From contig JACAAK010000011.1 in assembly GCA_025093985.1 (NCBI GenBank), forward strand, positions 1,302,001 to 1,366,000: 64,000 nt of DNA, read 5' to 3'. Shown here one piece after another: positions 1-12,900 of the stretch. The notes beneath the pieces are model-generated. The model saw only the letters and a list, made by a program, of their open reading frames with translations. It was not told the DNA's origin and did no database searches. Numbering within the stretch: the stretch's first letter is position 1; the number at the start of each line of letters is the position of its first letter. Both the position numbers and the translations under genes were made by a program. This DNA comes from Calvatia gigantea. Taxonomy: Eukaryota > Basidiomycota > Agaricomycetes > Agaricales > Lycoperdaceae.

Positions 1-238
1 TTCGGTCGATCTTTGAGAGTCCCTGCAAAGTCACATAGTCGAATATATCCGTCCATGAGGTACGGTCTAACCAGTCGAATTTGACCGCGTGGACATTTGG
101 GTGGTGAGATCCAGATAACTTTTCTGGTTTGACACCTCTACGAGAGGCAAGGACGACAGAATGAGTAAATTGAGTGGATATAAGGCGAGCGAGTGGTACT
201 CCTGTTTTTCCAGTTCCTCCTGTCAGGAGGATAGTCAT
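1..238 (-). CDS. NmrA-like NAD(P)-binding reductase, N-terminal part
   Basis: The reading frame starts at an ATG at 238 and stays open to the left window edge, so only about 79 N-terminal residues are visible. The protein begins MTILLTGGTGKTGVPLARLI, a glycine-rich GxxGxxG Rossmann nucleotide-binding loop right at the N-terminus. It continues with the strand-helix pattern of NmrA-like or atypical short-chain dehydrogenases. The closest family I recognise is the fungal festuclavine-dehydrogenase/EasG-like group of NAD(P)-dependent reductases, which many mushrooms carry outside any alkaloid cluster. No alkaloid gene is visible nearby, so the substrate is unknown. No intron is needed in the visible part. 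The start is supported by the Rossmann loop beginning a few residues after the Met. The rest lies outside the window. Confidence 0.75.
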   Translation of the reverse strand, partial: MTILLTGGTGKTGVPLARLISTQFTHSVVLASRRGVKPEKLSGSHHPNVHAVKFDWLDRTSWTDIFDYVTLQGLSKIDR

Positions 239-1693
239 GTTTTTGGAAGGTTCAAGGTGGGGAGGTGATAAATAATCTGTTATTTGACGCAGGTGAGAAA
301 TGCCCTTATAATGTTTCATATGATCATTGGAACTACTTTGACCGATATGGCCGAACCTCAAATGAAGGCTTGGATCGCCCTGCTTGACCCAATCAGTGAT
401 CTTTAAAATCTAAAGAGAGTCGGGAAGAGTGAGCAATCTATATGCTTCGTGTGCATTATTTTTAGTGAAAGAAGAAAGCGACCGGGTGAGGTCATAAATC
501 CCGCTTGGTCACGCAGACAAGGTGGGCTGACACTAAGTAATTTTCGTTATCAACTCGCCTCCCGGTATCGTCATGGTCCGGATACAAGGAAGGCAACAGG
601 GGGGCGGTGACTGATACGCGTGCTCATCTGGGGTAGTAGGAACCCGTCCGACCTGTCGGTAACCGATCAACAGGCTGCTACTTAAGTATCAAGTGCTCAC
701 AAAGTAATAATTGATTAATCCTTCGTGGATGAGTCCTGCAGATCAGCACAAACTATTATCTAACGACCCGAACATTTCAATTGCATATGATGGGGGCTTA
801 CGCACGCTTTCTCATAACTCTGATTCATTTCACGGCTGAATGTTCGTCGACATGAAGAAACGAGACTTAAGGACCACGCCAAGTGTGCATGTGGGGTGCA
901 CTTGTAATTTCCGTCATTCAGTCTTATCCATGATGTACAATACGTTAGGTGCGTGCTTACCATGGGCCGTCCTTCCGGATGGTGAACTCGTCTCAGTACT
1001 ATATGATACATACGGTATGATACAGTATCAGCACTGTCTCCTTCCGTAAGCTGTCCATCCAATAAATTATAGTCAGATCGGCAATGATTGACACCGACAT
1101 TGGACGATGAGACTCTTGGGGGATTCAAACACCATTCTGAGGGCATTCCGGGAAAACCATCGAGTGCAAAGTATATAGCCAGGGGAGAGAGCGAGAGCGC
1201 TAAACTTATCTAGTACAACCAAAGGACGACAACAACAAAAAACCAGAAAGAATTGCGTGATTAAAAGCGAAATGCGAATAACAAACAAACGAATGCGGCT
1301 ATACAATAACAGTTACAGACAGAATGGAGTAGTAAGTTCAACAACAGAGACGAAAAACCGAAGAGCCAGGATGCAGTGTGGTCCCTACCACCTGCTTGAA
1401 GTGGTTGCTATGAATCGGCGGCGATATGATCCCCAGTGTTGTGAAATAGATAACTTTCAGAACCAGGAGCAGCCGAATCGAGATTGGTGATAATCCCGGA
1501 ATGGAGGGGGGAAACGAAGTATTTTCGGAAAATGAAAAAACTGCTGGTATGCAGAATGATTGGGTGTAAAATGTGAAAAAGTGCATGCAGTCGTGTATTC
1601 ACGGTCAAGGTCAATTTGGGAAAAGCGGGGTCGGAAAGGTAAATGAGGAAAATAGGAAAAAGAGGGAGGGGGGGGGGTCGGACACGGGCAGGA
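239..1693. other. Intergenic region, no gene seen
   Basis: About 1.45 kb between the start of the NmrA-like gene and the 3' end of the esterase gene. Short open frames occur on both strands but none resembles a known family or has a convincing splice structure. It should hold the promoter of the NmrA-like gene and the terminator of the esterase gene; I see no distinctive motif. Confidence 0.5.
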
Positions 1694-3849
<2,156 letters not shown>

Positions 3850-5730
3850 GATGATGAGGAAGGAAGAAGGAGAGTCGTGTGCCGGGGGTAGAGGGGTAAG
3901 AGGAGGGGAGAGGTAGTCAGGTGGAAGTTGTGGTTAGAGTTTAAAAGGGAGGATATGAGCCGGAGAAAGCAGGGAGTGTATGAGAATGCAGCAAGTGCTT
4001 CGGAAGACTGAACCCACCATCCTTTTGATCGATCGATTCAGATGGTTTGAGGAGGAGACACCCAAAAACTAACCTCATTTTCCAAGATAGGAAGGTGCCC
4101 AGCCACATAACACGTGACCATATCCGGCAACTCCCCCGACCCTCTCTCCAGCTCCTTCGCGAAATGAAATAGCCTGGGATAGCCTTCAGTTGCTGGCTGT
4201 CCAGATGACAGTTGTGCCGTATCCATCTCTTTGGTCCGGCTGCCAGATATCAGCGTCTCGTGGCTTCCACTAGACGTCAGCACGTCAGCTCTTGACAGGG
4301 ATTCCTGCGTATACTTAACACCTACACTTGTCTTGACAGCAGACAAGAGGGACGATCCAATTTACAAGAGCTTCGTCAACGGGAACGCAGTTGGCTGACT
4401 GCTGGCCACGAGTTCTCGTGCAGTGGGCTTGATGTGAAGTTACGTTTCCCATACGAGCGAGCGCCTTTTTTAGTCGGTTTCGGGGATTGAATTGGAAAAT
4501 CACCACTTCAATAGCGTTAGCCCCCCTTGCTTCTTCTGTCCGCCTGCAAGGGAAAACCGATGTATTATCCGGGCCTAAGGTGGTGCGTCAAAGTAAGAAC
4601 GAAGTAACCCAAAAAAAAAAAAACACATTCCGAACTCACCCCTCCGAGATAAGCACTGGACTCCCGGTTCCGTCGACATCATCATCCGAACACGAAACGA
4701 AAAACCATCCACCGCGGTCCGTAACACGAACGATAAGGGATAAGAGCCCTCTTCCTTCCCCCCCCCCCCCCCCAATCGAGGCAAAAACATCAAACGTTTC
4801 ATCCCACCAAGACCCTCCAGGGTACCCACCCAGTCAGGCTAGTCAGGAGAGAATAAAGTTTAATAATAAAAAAGTAAAGGGCGTAAAATGCGTAAAGGCT
4901 TGGCGTTGCGTTTGCCTGTCTCGTTTCCCGGATCCTAATTGGCGAGAATATATTGGTCAATGGCCGTCGTCGGTCGGCACTCACCTACAACGGTTTCAAA
5001 AGTGTCGGAGCAAACCGTTTCGCAGAAGACTACTAACAATCAACTTGCCGGGACGGGTGAGAGTAAGGTTTATCAGTATCCCTAAAATCACATTGGAGAG
5101 CACACTGCACAGGCGCTGGCTACACGATCAAGTACAATGCATCCAAGACAAGGGCATGAATGATGACACAAAATAGAGAACGACAGTTAAAGGTCCGACA
5201 GCAAAGAAATGGAGACTGAACTCTTTGGTTTATATTCGTTTAGAAGCTGCGAGCTACGAGGCGTAGGCTTGCGCAGCTTTCGGAGTTGTCCATCTGAGCA
5301 TACTGATCTCCTCAGAGGATATCAGGGCTCAGATAGTCAACGAGTCGACATCGATGATACGTGGATTCATGTTTAGGAAAAGGCGCAGCAAGTAGAGAGG
5401 AGAAGGGTGATGATGGTGTGATAACGAGGAGAGATCTAACCTCCTGTTCTCCATGGAGTCCTCACCTTTTCTTCAACCAACATCCCCAGCAACGATCTCG
5501 TTATCCTCATCGATAACTTATCACCCAATCAAATCCCATCGATGAGGATGGCGTAACGGTTTCTTAGGCCCGTCACATCATGTGACTTTAATCTGATGGG
5601 TTCTCTGTCAACTCTTCCGCAATCTCCGCATCCGAAGTTTACGAACATTGGAATATTGAAAGCATCAGCAAACCCCATAAACTTCGAAACCAGAAGCACA
5701 CCCAAAAAAATTATTGAGAGTGTGTATGAT
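3850..5730. other. Intergenic region with low-complexity tracts
   Basis: About 1.9 kb upstream of the esterase. It holds a 16-nt C run and A-rich tracts. An open plus-strand frame of 229 codons (4487-5176) runs through the homopolymers and resembles nothing I know, so I did not call it. The right end contains the 3' flank of the first ARF-like gene. Confidence 0.45.
4758..4773. repeat. Poly-C homopolymer (16 nt)
   Basis: Sixteen consecutive C residues on the plus strand in intergenic DNA. The length is prone to sequencing and assembly error. Confidence 0.9.
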
Positions 5731-7023
5731 TTACGGAACCTTCAAATTTGTCAAACCTTGATTGCGAAAAATAATACTAGGTAAAGCCTTTTTGTCAGGC
5801 AGGACTATCCCATCTCGAGCCTTCTGGCTCATCATAACCTCCTTCGAATAATATTCCATCCAAAGATCCTCATTAATAACATGCGGATTTGTGGCAAGGA
5901 ACGAAGTGAAACTCGCGCCGTGAGCCGGATTGCGCTTGCTCACAATCGCGAAATGCACAATTTGGATCCAGAAGGACGTCATAGTGATAGACAACGTCTC
6001 CCCGCTCAAAGCGTCTGGTTCGAGCGAGCGGTATTTGTCCAATCTCTTCGTTATCATCCGCTCACCTGTAGGATATGTTCTTTGAGCCTCTGTCTGAATA
6101 CACAAGGCACCGATCCACGCACCCTCTTGGCGACCATACTTCTGCAGAAGATGGAACATGACTCCAATCTTTGAATAATGATCCCACCTAAACACCGACG
6201 AACTCTCGAACTGCTTCAGGAATTCATCCGAGGGAACATCCTCCTTGAGGCGCGAAAACCATGCGTTGAGTTCCTGCAACCGATGGGGCGGCAACGAAGG
6301 AACTCGATGTGTCAAAGCACCTGCATTGTTTACCTGCTCGCGAGACGATTTGATAGCATTTCGCAACCAATCAAATGCTTGAGGCACCCCGCTTTCCACC
6401 ACCAAACCTCGCTCCAAAGAAGTCGGTAGTACGATAGACCAAGGTCTTTTGGTCAAGATACCAGCAAAAACGGAGCGGATTTCTCCGACGGACTTTGCGT
6501 CCGGAAGGTCCTGTTTATTCGCAAGTCTAACAAACGAAACCCATTAGCACCGTGGCACACACAGCCCTCCGACAGAGACGTACATTAGCAAAGGTCTAGG
6601 ATTCGGCTCCTGGCTCGCCTTCTCATCTCCCTCGGCCATTTCCAACAAAATATTCAACTCATCCATACTATCCCCAAACCGATCACTCTCAGCACTATTC
6701 ACCATCCACACCACAGCATCTCTATATCTCGAATACAACGCAAGAAAATATTCTTCAGAGGCTCTCCTTCGAAATCCAACCACAGCCTCACACACTGTCA
6801 TTTCCGCGGGACTTTTGCGTACGGTCCCATCCTGCGACATTGTGACGGGCTTGACAGTCTCGATGTTCAAGCCCATGGTTGGGATAGTGATCAAAAGCTT
6901 TCCCTCCTTGAGCAGGTAGAGAAGGGCAGATTTTCCTGAATTGTCGAGGCCTACGAGTAGGATATGGTGATGGTCCTGGACGCCATAATAGAAACGGTCA
7001 ACAAGACGCTGAATCGATTGCAT
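5731..7023 (-). CDS. ARF-like small GTPase with C-terminal extension, copy 1
   Basis: Predicted exons: 7023-6584, 6526-6123 and 6065-5731, about 392 aa. The N-terminal domain is ARF-like: P-loop GLDNSGKS (residues 25-32), switch I region IPTMGLNIETV, and the guanine-specificity motif LANKQDLP (about residues 148-155), recovered exactly when the first intron is removed. Departures from ARF: residue 2 is Gln, so there is no myristoylation Gly. The switch II motif WDxGGQ is replaced by a VCEAVVGF-type sequence, so the catalytic Gln is missing. A C-terminal region of about 200 residues follows, which I cannot assign. The second intron (6122-6066) is 57 nt, a multiple of three with no stop, so unspliced RNA would stay in frame. 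I call it an intron because copy 2 has the same intron at the same site with a different length. Copy 2 lies in tandem just upstream at 7913-9204. Confidence 0.8.
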
Positions 7024-7200
7024 ATGAGTGTAGGAAAGTCTTTCAACTTTACAGTTCGTATCGTTTTTATATGTGGCCGGGTGGCCAGCGTGGATCGTTG
7101 CCAGACCCCTCTTGTATCAACGTGTCGGGTGTGTCTATCATTTCGCAGCGGCGAATGACAAGATGTCTGCGGGAACCGCTTGGGCTCGGAGGACCGTCGC

Positions 7201-7310
7201 GATTGGGATAGTAGGTGCCTTGGATCATCAGCGCCGGGACATACAATGTCAAGGGCGTATCAAAGTTTGGGGTTATTCGCAGCATTCGAGGGAGAGATGA
7301 GTACCATCGA
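7201..7310. repeat. Upstream repeat block A (5' of ARF-like copy 1)
   Basis: One of three diverged copies of a segment of about 110 bp; the others start at 7499 and 9386. Shared landmarks are a GGGATAGTAGGTGCCTT-like start, an AGCGCC/TGGGACATAC-like centre, and TTATTCGCAGCATTCGAGGG followed by TACCATCGA. It lies 180-290 bp upstream of the ATG of copy 1, so it probably covers promoter DNA duplicated with the gene. Similarity to block C extends further toward the gene, to about 7155. Confidence 0.8.
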
Positions 7311-7498
7311 GTCATCGAGACGTTAGTGACACAGCGAACTCATAACGGGGTATTTAATTGGCTTTCGCTTTGGAGTAAGTGACTTCGGGATAGATTGGGT
7401 TTTCTAGAACTCGAAACCCGCCACTCATAATCAAGTACTTATGAATATTAGGTTTCAAGAATCGCATCAGCTTTCGTGCGGCGTGATAGCAATCTTAT

Positions 7499-7608
7499 AT
7501 TGGGGTAGTAGGCGCCTTAAATCATCAGCGCTGGAACATACAAGGTCAAGGACGTATCAAGCTTTGCAATTATTCGCAGCATTCGAGGGAGAGACGAATA
7601 CCATCGAA
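7499..7608. repeat. Upstream repeat block B (orphan copy)
   Basis: Second copy of the 110-bp block, directly behind block A and not next to any start codon. It lies between the promoter region of copy 1 and the 3' end of copy 2. A further shared landmark, a TAGCAATCTT-like string, follows at about 7800 and also precedes this block near 7486. This suggests the upstream unit is about 300 bp and was duplicated in tandem. It may be the remnant of a lost third gene copy. Confidence 0.75.
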
Positions 7609-7912
7609 CATATAGACGACATAGTGAAAGCATAGCAGCGAGTTGGGCTCGTTGAACTGGCTTTCGTTTCGGGTTCAGTATCCTCAGGACAGACTGGGCC
7701 TGCTCGAGAAGTGATAATACACTCGAGGGTTGTCATACACGATCAGGTATCAGGGATATTATGTTCCAAACCAAACCAGCTTTTAAATAACGTGGTAGCA
7801 ATCTTGCCGGGTTTCTGAGGGAACTCCATTTTGCGATTACAAAGGTCTCATCTGGGGTAACTTTTGGGACTAACACGTCTACCCCAGATATCAGGAGCAG
7901 AGTGCGTATGAT

Positions 7913-9204
7913 TTACGGAACCTTCAAACCTTGACTGCGAAAAATAATGCTAGGTAAAGCCTTTTTGTCAGGTAGGACTATCTCGTCTCGAGCTTTCTGG
8001 CTCATCATAACCTCCTTCGAATAATATTCCATCCACAATTCCTCATTGATAACGTGTGGATTGGTGGCAATGAAAGAAGTGAAACTCGCACTATGAGCTG
8101 GATTGCGCTCGTTCACAATTGCAAAATGCACAACTTGAACCCAGAAGGATGTCATAGTGACGGACAATGTTTCCCGGTTCGGAGCGTCTGGTCCAAGCGA
8201 GCGGTATTTGTCCAATCTCTTCGTTATCACCCGCTCACCTATAAGATATAGTATGTCTTTTGAGCCTCTGTTTGAATACACAGGACATTCATACACGCAC
8301 CCTCTTGGCGGCCATACTTCTGCAGAAGGTGGAACATGACTCTAATCTTTGAATAATGATCCCATCTCAACACCGAGAAACTCTCGAACTGCTTCCGAAG
8401 GAACTCATGCGGGGGAACGTCTCCCTTGAGACGAGAAAACCACGCGTTGAGTTCTTGCAACCGATGGGGCGGCAACGAAGGAACTCGATGCATCAAAGCA
8501 CCTGCGTTGTTTTCCCGTTCGCGGGATAATTTGATAGCATTTTGCAGCCAATCAAGTGCCTGAGGTATGCCGCTCTCTACCCCCAAACCTCGCTCCAAAG
8601 AAGTCGGTAGTACGATAGACCAAGGTCTTTTGGTCAAGATACCAGCAAAAACAGAGCGGATTTCTCCTATGGACTTTGCGCCCGGAAGGTCCTGCTTATT
8701 TGCAAGTCTAAGGAACGAGATCTATCAGCACCGAGGCACGGCCCCTCTAAGAGAGACGTACATCAGCAAAGGTCTAGGATTAGGTTTCTGGCTGGAGTTT
8801 TCATCTTCCTCAAGCCTCTTCAAGGCGTCCCTCAGCTCATCCACACTATCTTGAAATCGGTCACTCTCCGCACTGCTAACCATCCACATCACCGCATCTC
8901 CACATCCTGCAAACATTCGCAGCGCAAGAAAATAATCCTGGGAAGCGCGCCCTCGAATACTAGCGTCGCACACCGTCACCTCTGCAGGTCCTTTGCGTGA
9001 CGTGGTGCCACTGCGCGACATTATGGGGGGCCTGACAGTCTCGACGTTGAAGCCAATAGTTGAAATGGTAACCACAAGCTTTCCATCCTTGAGTAGGTAG
9101 AGAAGGGAGGTTTTCCCGGCATTGTCGAGGCCTATCAGTATGATGGAGTAGTGGTCCTGGATACCGTGGTAGAAGCGGTTAACAAGCTGCTGAACCGATT
9201 GCAT
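7913..9204 (-). CDS. ARF-like small GTPase with C-terminal extension, copy 2
   Basis: Predicted exons: 9204-8762, 8707-8301 and 8238-7913, about 391 aa. It is the tandem paralogue of copy 1, with the same three-exon structure and intron positions. The P-loop is canonical (GLDNAGKT), switch I is [11 protein letters not shown] and the specificity motif is LANKQDLP. Switch II is again degenerate (VCDASIRGR in place of WDxGGQ) and residue 2 is Gln. The C-terminal region is clearly homologous to copy 1 and visibly more similar between copies than the GTPase domain is. The second intron is 62 nt (8300-8239) and must be spliced because reading through it shifts frame. Both copies end a few residues after SIIFR-QGL with the same stop codon; copy 1 has a 9-nt in-frame insertion there. 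Frame conservation suggests both genes are functional. Confidence 0.8.
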
Positions 9205-9385
9205 ATGACTGTAGCATTCTGTTCAGCTCTACGGCTTTTATGGCTTTATTTTTGTGACCCAGAAGCCAACATAGATCGTTGTCATCCCCTGTTGTATCGA
9301 CGTGTCAGGCGTGCCAATCCCAGGACCCTCGTTACTGCAAGTGACGAGATGTCTGCGGAACTGGCTCAGGCTTGGGAACCGTCGC

Positions 9386-9492
9386 GATTGGGGTAGTAGG
9401 TGCCTTGGACCGTCAGCGCCGAGACATACGATGTATGACGTATCATAATTTGCGATTGTTCGCAGCATTCGAGCGAGAGATGAATACCATCG
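9386..9492. repeat. Upstream repeat block C (5' of ARF-like copy 2)
   Basis: Third copy of the 110-bp block, at the same distance upstream of the ATG of copy 2 as block A from copy 1. Similarity to block A extends toward the gene through an ATGTCTGCGG-type string near 9350 and GTCGCGATTGGG at 9381. Confidence 0.8.
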
Positions 9493-9974
9493 ACACGTCG
9501 ACAACGCAGTTAGCACATTAGCAATGGGTTAGGCGTGCTGTGCTTGTTAGTTGGCTTCCACTTTGGGCGAGGGGTCCTCGGTAGGGATGGGACTTGCTAA
9601 GTTAGAAGTGTTGGTACACTCGAACTCGTGCGTACTTAGGCCAGCCCCGTCCTGGCGCCCTGTGCTTAAGTACTATCAATCAGGGTTCAAACGTTCAGAT
9701 AAAACCAGGATCTTGTCAATGGTTTACGATTGCCTTCATATGATATGGCAGCGATCTTGCCAAGTCCTTTAGGGAACTCCCATCTTCACCCGGAATGGCT
9801 TTTAGGATTTACACATCTACCACAGAAATCGGAGCATTCTATATAATTAAGCAAATGAATCCTCGAATATCCTATAATGGTAGCTATGCGAAAAAATATG
9901 TTACTTTGTGTGCGTATGGTAAGATGTGCAGTTAGATTCAAAAAAAGTAAGGTCAATAAGTAAAAGTCCAACTA
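9493..9974. other. Intergenic region between ARF-like copy 2 and HMG-CoA reductase
   Basis: About 480 bp. Its left part continues the duplicated upstream unit of the ARF-like genes (a GGCAGCGATCTTGCC-like landmark at about 9745, matched near 7790). The right part is the 3' flank of the reductase gene. No gene seen. Confidence 0.5.
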
Positions 9975-12900
9975 CTATGACGAAGGCGATGAAGACGAAG
10001 GGGGGGAAGACTCGTGCAAAGGCGCACTCGCCCGAGGTGGTGACGATGTATTCGAAGCCGAAGGTGTGATCATTGAAGGTGGTGGCAAACTCGAACTCAG
10101 CGCACTCGGCAACTGCCCAGCGACGGGACTCATTCCAGGGCCAGGCGTCGCGGGTCTCGAAGCAGCTGGTGTATTTGTCTGACTCCTGTTATGTGCCATA
10201 TGTGCTCTGATCAAATGGCCAGCTGCAAGCGCACTGAGTAAGGATAACTCTCCGGCCATAACTGCCGCAGCGATCATCCTCGCAAGAGCTTGAGCATTCT
10301 GGCCGGGATGTGTCGGGTGAGCGCCTTTGATACCGAGCATATCCAACACAGCTTGTTGTGGTGCAAGGACTGTTCCGCCACCGACTGTGCCGACTTCAAT
10401 GGAGGGCATTGAGACTGTCATCAAGAGATCCTCGCCGTTGTTGATACTATAATTCCAACGGCGTGAGCATCGCTGGTTATCGTGAATAAGAAAATGGAGA
10501 ACGTACGGTTCCATCAGGGTAATACAATTCGAACTTTCGACATTTTGAGCCGGATCCTGTCCCGTTGCAATAAACATAGCCGTCAGGATATTCGCCGCAT
10601 GCGCATTGAAACCACCGATCGAGCCAGCCATCGCGCTTCCCACCAAATTCTTCTTCGTATTCAGATTACACAAGGCTTCCACGGTCGTCTTCAGCACTGT
10701 CTTCACAACCTTCCCGGGTACAACAGCCTCCGCGACCACACTCTTTCCTCTACCCTCAATCCAGTTGATCGCCGCAGGCTTCTTATCGGTACAATAATTG
10801 CCAGAGAGTGCGAGGGTAATCATCTCGGGGAAGTGCAGCTGCAACGCCTCCAGTGCCTTTTCTGTTCCTTTCGAAATCATATTCATGCCCATAGCATCAC
10901 CGGTGGCAGTCGCGAACCGGACAAAGAGTGTCCGTCCAGCAAGTGTCGTCTTCAAGCTCTGCAGCTTGGCGAACCTCGATGTCGACTCGAATGCGTTCTT
11001 GAGGATGGTGTAGCCTTCTTCAGAGGCAATCCAAGCTTTTGCCTGAGCAGCCAACACGATCGATGGGAAATCGATTGCAGGACCACGAGTCATGCCGTCT
11101 TGTGTGAGGACGGTAGTGACGCCTCCACCTGCGTTGAGGGCTTTGCAACCGCGGGAGGTCGATGCGACGAGTGTGCCTTCGGCGGTGGCCATTGGGATAT
11201 GGATCATGTGGCCATCAATTTTGAGGGGACCGGCAATACCAAGAGGAAGGGGGATGTATCCGACGACGTTTTCGCAGCAAGCACCAAGGACGCGGGAATA
11301 GTCATAATTCACCAATGGGACATCTGAATGCTCGAGCGTCTTCGTCCTCGATTGCCGAGCTAGGATCCGACGTTCATCAGAATACTAGAAAAACTTAGAA
11401 GAACACAGGGGTACTCACAAACCAAAGCTCTACGAATCCTAACAGCCCGTTCAAGTTCATCCATCCCAAGAACCTTCTCAAGCGCATACATCGCAATCTT
11501 TCCATTCTGAGCCAACAAGATAATCTCCTCATCATTCAGCGTCTTCAAACTCAAGCTCAACGGTCTCGGTCCATTCTCGAATATATCAATACACTCTTCC
11601 AAAGTTCGAACGGTCTCGGTAGGCGGGGTATGAATGCCAGAATCCGTCAAGGGGGGAGTGTGGAGGGACGACTTGGCGACAGCGGCGGCGGCTTGAAGTT
11701 TCCTATCAACATCCTCAAGTGTGAACGTCGGCACAGAAATAGGAAGCGGGCTTGTCATCGCAGGCTTGGGCACAGGAACATGGATTGGCAGAGGCTCCAC
11801 AATCTGCGATGATGGCGATACGGGTGTCGGGATGGAGGTCACTGGCGTCAACGGTAATTCGTTCGAACGTTCTTGAACTTTGACTTCCTTCTCCTTAGTA
11901 ACCACAGCCTTCTCTTCCTCTTTCTTTTCTTCCTCATCCTCCTCGAACCTAACACCACCTTTCACACCCATCCGCCCAACAATAGGCAACCCAAGAGCGA
12001 TACCCTTCAACAAGAACCCATTCAAACTGATACTAATCGCCAATAGGACCACGATCCACTTGGACATAATCGGGTCACCGACGAGTCTAGTCCAACTGGA
12101 CATAAAACTCTCAATAACCTCATATGTAGTCCTCCTCCTACGGTCAACGACATAAGGATCCCGTGAATGGTGGTCGGATGGTGGGACAGAAGACGATTGG
12201 CGTGTAGACAAGTTACTGCTGCGGTGATGTTTGAGGAGAGATGAAGGTGGAGTGACGCGAATGTACACGGGAGGGGAAACCTTGACCCAAATGTCCCTCA
12301 CGATCTGTTGTTCCTCGCCGTTCTCGGTAACAGAGGAATCATCGCTGATCTCGAGGACCATAGATGCATCATCAGCGAGGGCTTGTAACACAGGTTGAAG
12401 GGTAGGCGAGCCCAGATCAACAGGTCTGACTTTAACAGTAGACGAATGGGATGTATGACGTGTCGGCGCAAGGGGAGTGATGAGGTTGAGGATATGGAGC
12501 GTTAGGAACGTCGCAATCTATTGCAAGGATATCCCAAGTCAAATTCCGAACCATGAGCCACCAAAAGCAAAAGCGGGCGTACCAAAAGTAACTTAAGTCT
12601 CGCAACAGGGTTCTCCTGCTTCTTCGCCGGATGCACATTCCCTCCACTAATAGCAACCTTATCAATGCCCTTAACCAACCCAGACCCCTTCTCGCCCAAC
12701 AACGCACTCGAAATGCGATGTCTCAGACCCTTGACTAACGTCCGCTCACTCTGCTGTTGTTCCGGTGCGAATTTAGACCGGCCGCTAGCGAGCGCCGAGG
12801 GCTTTCCCGAAGCAGCAGAGAGAGGCTTCAAGTTGAGGCTGCTAGCCATAGACGATGTCGATGACGAGCGAGAACGAGAAGATCGCGTCATAGCTCTTGC

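Noticed and set aside
4487..5176. Plus-strand open frame of 229 codons
   Set aside because: It runs through poly-A and poly-C tracts, has low-complexity composition, and matches no family or splice pattern.
8239..8300. Frameshift making ARF-like copy 2 a pseudogene
   Set aside because: The apparent shift is explained by a 62-nt GT..AG intron that has an equivalent in copy 1; after splicing the protein is intact.
10482..11327. 281-codon plus-strand frame inside HMG-CoA reductase
   Set aside because: It lies antisense to the conserved catalytic domain; its length reflects codon bias of the real gene.
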